NCBI GenBank assembly: GCA_964463355.1
Contig: CAYXBP010000013.1
Location: forward strand, 1-49,230
Length of the DNA: 49,230 nt
Source of the DNA: Firm-04 sp964463355
GTDB lineage: Bacteria; Bacillota; Clostridia; Oscillospirales; Ruminococcaceae
Reading direction: 5' to 3'
Shown here: in pieces, positions 44,862 through 49,230 of the stretch
How positions within the stretch are numbered: position 1 is the first letter of the stretch
Layout of the letters: each line of letters starts with the position of its first letter
The notes under the pieces: model-generated
What the model was told of the DNA's origin: nothing
Seen by the model: the letters and a program-made list of their open reading frames with translations, nothing else
The model's database searches: none
Position numbers and translations under genes: made by a program

Positions 44862-45985
44862 CACGGAACCTCTTCGTACTTGATTTCTTCGCTGTGAACA
44901 AATCGCACAGCACCATCGGGGTTGCCGTCGCGGAAGTGTTCATACAGCGTCATGGTATCACATACAGCGTCCAATGGCTTTTCGCCGTCGCAGCCTGCAA
45001 TCACGCTGATATAGGTCTTGCCGCTTCTGTCATCCACCGCCCACGATGCAAGGCATTGTCCTGCGGCATCGGTGAAGCCTGTTTTGCCTCCCCCAAAGGT
45101 GATACCATCGGGAGGATTTGCGGGCTGACGGAAAAACACGGAGCTTTTCAGCACCAGTCCATCGGGATGTGCCGTGGTAGCGGCGGTAGTATATTCAGCG
45201 GTGGACATGATCTTCTTACACAACGGATTCTGCATGGCGTACTCCAGAATGCAAGCGATCTCGGCGGGGGTGCTGTAGTGATTTTCGTCATGCAGACCTG
45301 TGCAATTGACAAAGTGGGTCTGCTTCAATCCCATTTCGGTGGCGTAGCGATTCATTTCATCCACCAAAGCATCCTCGCTGCCGGCAGAGAAGTTTGCCAA
45401 TCCCACGGCGGCATCTGCGCCGGATGGCAGCATCATTGCATAGAGCATATCAATAATGCGGCATGGCTCACCATCGGCAAAGCCGGCACAGAGCAATGTT
45501 TTTTCGTGCAATTCTGCAATCAGCTCTCCATCCATTAAATACGCCTGATAGAGTTTTTTCTCATCGTTGCCCAGCAATTTCAGCACGGTCAGCATCGTCA
45601 TGATTTTTGTCATGGATGCAGGGTAGATCACATCCTCAGCGTTTTTTCCCGCAATGATTTCGTGACTCTCCATATCAATGAGGATGGCATTGCGTCCGTA
45701 GATGAGTGCATCATCGGTGATGGCAAGCGTTTGGGCTGATTGGGTTGCAATGGGCGGATACAGGCTCACAACGGGTGTCGTTGTCGTAGTAGTGGTTGAT
45801 GAGGACGATTGCAGCACAGTGGGCATATCTTGCAGGGAACTGTTCGGGTCATCCTCATGGGAAAACAATCCGCATAAAAAACAGATTAGCAGTACAAGCA
45901 GCAGAACGAGGAAGAGTGCGCAGACGGCAATTGCGAGAACTCTTGATGGGTGGATGCGCCGCTGCGCGGAAGATGGTTGTGACAT
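44861..45985 (-). CDS. D-alanyl-D-alanine carboxypeptidase (class A/S11 PBP)
   Basis: 374 residues. A cytosolic basic start and membrane helix (about 16-40) anchor it outside, followed by a Thr-rich linker. The catalytic SxxK is Ser124-Lys127 (SMTK). The second motif is SGA in MLPSGADAAV rather than SxN, and KTG is in GGGKTGFTDAAG. It removes the terminal D-Ala from wall stem peptides. The SxN replacement occurs in some clostridial homologues, as I recall, so activity is not excluded. ispH is translationally coupled downstream. The usual C-terminal amphipathic anchor is absent, in line with the N-terminal anchor. Confidence 0.92.
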   Translation of the reverse strand: MSQPSSAQRRIHPSRVLAIAVCALFLVLLLVLLICFLCGLFSHEDDPNSSLQDMPTVLQSSSSTTTTTTTPVVSLYPPIATQSAQTLAITDDALIYGRNAILIDMESHEIIAGKNAEDVIYPASMTKIMTMLTVLKLLGNDEKKLYQAYLMDGELIAELHEKTLLCAGFADGEPCRIIDMLYAMMLPSGADAAVGLANFSAGSEDALVDEMNRYATEMGLKQTHFVNCTGLHDENHYSTPAEIACILEYAMQNPLCKKIMSTAEYTTAATTAHPDGLVLKSSVFFRQPANPPDGITFGGGKTGFTDAAGQCLASWAVDDRSGKTYISVIAGCDGEKPLDAVCDTMTLYEHFRDGNPDGAVRFVHSEEIKYEEVP

Positions 45986-46037
45986 AGCTTGATTTCACCT
46001 CTTGATTTTCGTTGCCTGTTGCCGCTTGCGGCTGCTG

Positions 46038-47285
46038 TTAGTTGATGATGGTGTCGGCAGCAGCTTCCTTATCTGGTTCGGCAGACTCATTTGCAGGTGT
46101 TTCCAAAATGGGTGTATCCGCTGCGGGAGATGCTTCCGTAGGTACTTCGGCTGCTTTTTCCGGTAGGATATCTTCCACAGCTGTATCTGCCACAGGAGTT
46201 GCTGGTGACGCAGGTGGGTCACTTTGGGGTGCGCCACAGTAGATACAGAATCTTGCACCTTGTGCCAAAGCACGGTGGCAGGATATGCAGGAAACGGTAT
46301 CTGCGGCGGGAACAGGCATTCTTTCGGGTACATTAAAGGAATCGGGTTGGGTGTTAGCATCGATGCTGCGCATAGCAACGGGTGCAACTGGTTGGTTATT
46401 TGCGGCAAGGGCTGCATCCACACGATTTTTTGCCACTCGGCGCATAATGGCTGCGGTTAAGATGAGCAGAATGCCAATGAAAACACCTAATAGGCTGATG
46501 CCCCAGAAGGGATGCACCAACACATCAGTGATGATATGCAACGTAACCGCGCCATCGGGGGTAAATGCGCCAGAGATGCCATGAACGGCGGCTGCGATAA
46601 AGGTCAGTGCAGCAGGTATCAGGATTGTAACACCCATAATCACACACGCACCACTCTTGGATTTATCCGCCTGTGAACGGATTATCATCAGACGCCAAAG
46701 CAGCAACGCCAGCAAGACGATATCCACGACCACACAAGCGGTACTGACGAAATAACGGCTGACGGCACGCATAGCAGGAGAACCGAACATGAACTGCATG
46801 GTACTATTGAAAGCTGTCAGCGGCATTTCGGTAGCATTGCGAATTTCCTGCTTGTCGGCATCCTCAATGATCAGCAGACAGCTTGTGTAGAGGTCATATT
46901 CGCTTTTCTCCAGCAGACCGATAATCTCATCGGAGGTAACCTGCACCACGGTATCGGATTCTCCGCGCAACAGCTTGCCAAGGGTGGTCAGCTTATCGGC
47001 GGCAAAAGCCTCAATGCCCATGCCGTGAATGGCTGCTTCGATATCTTTGCGCTGTACATTGCTGTCGGTGACATATTCCTCGCAGATTTGTTCGGCGATT
47101 GTCTGATCCTTGATCGTTACCTGCGCGATGTTCATGTCCTTCACGGTGTTTGCGAGGGTATCCTGCTTGATGTAAGAGTGTGCTGCGAGGGTTGTTGCAA
47201 TGCCGCCGATGAGCAGCAGCACGGCGATTACGCAGAAAATGCTGTGCCATACGCAGCTTGCAGCGGAGCGATGTTTCTTTGCCAT
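46038..47285 (-). CDS. Hypothetical membrane protein with a C-terminal zinc ribbon
   Basis: 415 residues. One N-terminal helix (15-37), an extracellular domain of about 140 residues, then three helices (about 175-275) and a cytosolic tail. The tail has a four-Cys zinc ribbon (CISCHRAL..., CIYCGAPQ) near residues 340-362, followed by an Ala/Glu/Pro-rich disordered end. No named family is recognised. Such tails are often found on Firmicute membrane proteins. It begins the operon with dac and ispH (52 bases ahead of dac), but a functional link to wall synthesis is only suggested by position. Confidence 0.75.
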   Translation of the reverse strand: MAKKHRSAASCVWHSIFCVIAVLLLIGGIATTLAAHSYIKQDTLANTVKDMNIAQVTIKDQTIAEQICEEYVTDSNVQRKDIEAAIHGMGIEAFAADKLTTLGKLLRGESDTVVQVTSDEIIGLLEKSEYDLYTSCLLIIEDADKQEIRNATEMPLTAFNSTMQFMFGSPAMRAVSRYFVSTACVVVDIVLLALLLWRLMIIRSQADKSKSGACVIMGVTILIPAALTFIAAAVHGISGAFTPDGAVTLHIITDVLVHPFWGISLLGVFIGILLILTAAIMRRVAKNRVDAALAANNQPVAPVAMRSIDANTQPDSFNVPERMPVPAADTVSCISCHRALAQGARFCIYCGAPQSDPPASPATPVADTAVEDILPEKAAEVPTEASPAADTPILETPANESAEPDKEAAADTIIN

Positions 47286-47340
47286 ATGATTCTTCCTCTT
47301 TCTTTTGTTTTTCTGATTTATTCAGAAGCGATACGCGCTT

Positions 47341-47370
47341 ATTATACCACAGAAAAAGCGGATTTGTCAA
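47341..47370 (-). promoter_or_regulatory. Promoter of the zinc-ribbon/dac/ispH operon
   Basis: On the minus strand TTGACA (47365-47370), an 18-base spacer and TATAAT (47341-47346). Bases 47371-47558, before the divergent DUF1846 promoter, hold nothing identifiable. Confidence 0.8.
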
Positions 47371-47558
47371 CGGACAAAGCGTCGAAACAGCAGGCATACA
47401 CAGCGAATATTCTGAATATTCTGTGAATTTTGCGTTTTCGTGATAAAAGTATGATAGCATAAATTTCCATTAAGATGCAAGGGAGAATTGATGAAGATTT
47501 CCTTAAGAGTGCCCCTGCAAAGCCCGATTGATACGTTGTGGGATTGTGTGATCAAATC

Positions 47559-47587
47559 TTGACTTATTTTGAGGTCTGTGCTATAAT
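47559..47587 (+). promoter_or_regulatory. Promoter of the DUF1846 gene
   Basis: TTGACT (47559-47564), a 17-base spacer and TATAAT (47582-47587), 39 bases before the start codon. Confidence 0.85.
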
Positions 47588-47626
47588 AGGCAGGATGTGA
47601 TTATTTCGACAGGAGGTTGTATCCAT

Positions 47627-49111
47627 ATGGGTGTTAAAGGCTTTGATAACGCGAAGTATCTCAAAACGCAGTCTGAACATATCCGCGAGCGCATTGCAAA
47701 GTTTGGCGGAAGATTGTATTTGGAGTTCGGCGGTAAGCTGTACGATGACTTTCACGCATCCCGTGTGTTGCCTGGCTTTCAGCCTGACAGCAAGCTGCGT
47801 ATGCTACTGCAAATGAGAAAAGATGTAGAGATTGTCATTGCAATTAATGCTGCCGATATCGAAAAGAATCGTATGCGCGGCGATCTTGGCATCACCTATG
47901 ATATTGATGTACTGCGCCTGATCGGCTTGTTCCGTAAAAAGGGATTGTATGTCGGCAGTGTGGTGCTGACGCAATACTGTGATGAGCCTGCCGCCGAAAA
48001 ATTCCAACGTCGTCTGGAAAGTCAGGGCATCAAAGTTTATCGACACTACCGCATCGAGGGATATCCTTCCAATTTGCAGCTGATCCTTTCCGAGAACGGC
48101 TTTGGCAGAAACGAATACATTGAAACTTCACGGCAGCTGGTGGTAGTGACGGCTCCTGGCCCAGGCAGCGGTAAAATGGCAGTTTGCCTGTCACAAATCT
48201 ATCAGGAGCATGTACGTGGCAAGCAGGCGGGCTATGCCAAATTTGAGACATTCCCCATCTGGAATCTGCCGCTGAAACATCCCGTGAATGTGGCGTATGA
48301 GGCTGCAACCGCCGATCTCAACGATGTGAATATGATCGACCCCTTCCATTTGGAAGCACATGGGCAGATGGCGGTCAACTACAATCGCGATGTGGAAGTA
48401 TTTCCTGTGCTGAACGCGATGTTCCGACAGATTTTCGGAGAATCGCCCTACCAATCGCCCACAGATATGGGCGTGAATATGGCAGGCTTCTGCATTGAGA
48501 ATGATGAAATCGTATGCGCTGCTGCCCGTCAGGAGATTATACGCAGATTTTTTGATACCCGTTGCAGCTTGCGACAATCTGCGGCAGAGCCGGAAACCCT
48601 TTGTAAGCTGGAATTGCTTATGCAGCAGGCGAATTTGACCGAGGCAGACCGTCCTGTGGTGCAGCGAGCCAGAGAGATTGCGGAAGCCACTGGTGAGCCG
48701 GGCGCGGCAATGCTGCTGCCCAATGGCAAGATCGTGACGGGGCGTACCACTGAGCTGATGGGTGCTGCATCCGCACTTCTGCTGAACGCGCTGAAATCGT
48801 TGGGGCGCATTAATGATGATATCTTGCTGCTGAGTCCCACGGTCATCGAGCCGATACAGCATCTGAAGGTCGATCATCTGGGCAATGAGAATCCGCGGCT
48901 GCATACCGATGAAACCTTGGTCGCGCTGTCCATTTCGGCAGCAACCAGTCCCACGGCGGAACGCGCCATGACGCAGCTTGCAAGGCTTCGGGGCTGCGAG
49001 ATGCATTCTACCGTGATTCTGTCGCAGGTAGATGAGCGTACCTTGCGTCGCTTAGGGGTGAATCTTACCTGCGATGCGCAGTTCCAAAGCAATCGTCTGT
49101 ATCAGAAATGA
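47627..49111 (+). CDS. DUF1846 domain-containing protein
   Basis: 494 residues, the full length of this conserved family. The start is the ATG behind AGGAGG. Recognisable pieces are the N-terminal GFDNAKYLKTQSEHIRER, a nucleotide-binding-like stretch VVVTAPGPGSGKMA near residue 180, and the C-terminal region with ALSISAATSPTAERAM. Homologues of known structure resemble phosphate-binding or hydrolase folds, but no reaction has been shown to my knowledge. It is cytosolic, monocistronic and ends in a terminator, and the neighbouring genes give no clue to its role. Confidence 0.9.
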   Translation: MGVKGFDNAKYLKTQSEHIRERIAKFGGRLYLEFGGKLYDDFHASRVLPGFQPDSKLRMLLQMRKDVEIVIAINAADIEKNRMRGDLGITYDIDVLRLIGLFRKKGLYVGSVVLTQYCDEPAAEKFQRRLESQGIKVYRHYRIEGYPSNLQLILSENGFGRNEYIETSRQLVVVTAPGPGSGKMAVCLSQIYQEHVRGKQAGYAKFETFPIWNLPLKHPVNVAYEAATADLNDVNMIDPFHLEAHGQMAVNYNRDVEVFPVLNAMFRQIFGESPYQSPTDMGVNMAGFCIENDEIVCAAARQEIIRRFFDTRCSLRQSAAEPETLCKLELLMQQANLTEADRPVVQRAREIAEATGEPGAAMLLPNGKIVTGRTTELMGAASALLLNALKSLGRINDDILLLSPTVIEPIQHLKVDHLGNENPRLHTDETLVALSISAATSPTAERAMTQLARLRGCEMHSTVILSQVDERTLRRLGVNLTCDAQFQSNRLYQK

Positions 49112-49116
49112 TTGAA

Positions 49117-49150
49117 TGACCGTGGCAGAGATGCTGCGGTCTTTCCTTTG
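49117..49150 (+). terminator. Terminator of the DUF1846 gene
   Basis: GACCG with inner GCA pairs with TGC and CGGTC, followed by TTTCCTTTGG, five bases after the stop. Confidence 0.75.
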
Positions 49151-49230
49151 GGGAAATCCGTGAGAAGGAATAGAGTCACGGCAATCGCTTACGAAAAATA
49201 TAGATATACAAAACGAGAAAAATATGGTAT

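Noticed and set aside
1..49230. Mobile elements, CRISPR arrays, tRNA or rRNA genes
   Set aside because: No transposase or integrase frame, no regularly spaced short repeats and no cloverleaf sequences were found; the only array is the in-frame SH3 repeat.

Overview
The window looks like chromosomal DNA of a cellulosome-making, fibre-degrading Clostridia species, most likely a Ruminococcus-type member of the Oscillospiraceae. The main evidence is a family 48 glycoside hydrolase with a C-terminal dockerin, a second dockerin on a secreted cysteine-peptidase/SH3 protein, the clostridial IspH-S1 fusion, and a glycogen gene cluster. The genus is an inference; no rRNA or other marker gene is present. 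I see no phage, insertion sequence, CRISPR array or tRNA gene.

Layout. 1-4.8 kb: a GH43 enzyme (+) converges on the GH48-dockerin cellulase (-), which has a consensus promoter and a long structured leader. 4.8-9.5 kb: a four-gene gliding-type ABC exporter operon (ATPase, permease, GldG-like, DUF4340). 9.5-14 kb: a membrane protein of unknown function, a GH3 beta-glucosidase and a small Cys-rich protein with a BclA-like C-terminal domain. 14-15.5 kb: a sodium-dependent amino-acid transporter behind a nested-hairpin leader. 15.7-18.6 kb: feoA-feoB-Cys-rich protein, with metalloregulator-like operators. 18.6-21.6 kb (-): a soluble sugar-binding/GGDEF protein and an AraC regulator. 21.8-22.0 kb: a candidate small RNA with its own promoter and terminators. 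22.4-29.2 kb: glycogen phosphorylase, a GH13 maltodextrin hydrolase, a MurL-like PP-loop protein and galE. 29.3-30.9 kb: an MreB-type protein and acyl carrier protein.

31-40 kb (-): pyrB with a fused PyrI-type zinc domain, then an operon of MoxR ATPase, DUF58 protein, membrane transglutaminase, C39-like/7xSH3/dockerin protein and a small hypothetical. 40-42.7 kb (-): an XpaC-like protein and a substrate-binding/VWA fusion. 42.7-47.4 kb (-): a zinc-ribbon membrane protein, a D-Ala-D-Ala carboxypeptidase and IspH-S1. 47.5-49.2 kb (+): a DUF1846 protein.

How the genes fit together. GH48, GH43 and GH3 cover cellulose and hemicellulose breakdown, while glycogen phosphorylase, GH13 and GalE handle stored or imported glucans and nucleotide sugars. 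MreB, the carboxypeptidase, IspH and the MurL-like protein relate to the cell wall. The least explained items are the dockerin-bearing C39/SH3 protein encoded in a MoxR-DUF58-transglutaminase operon, the small RNA near 21.9 kb, the leaders of the GH48 and sodium-symporter genes, and the MurL-like gene inside the glycogen operon.
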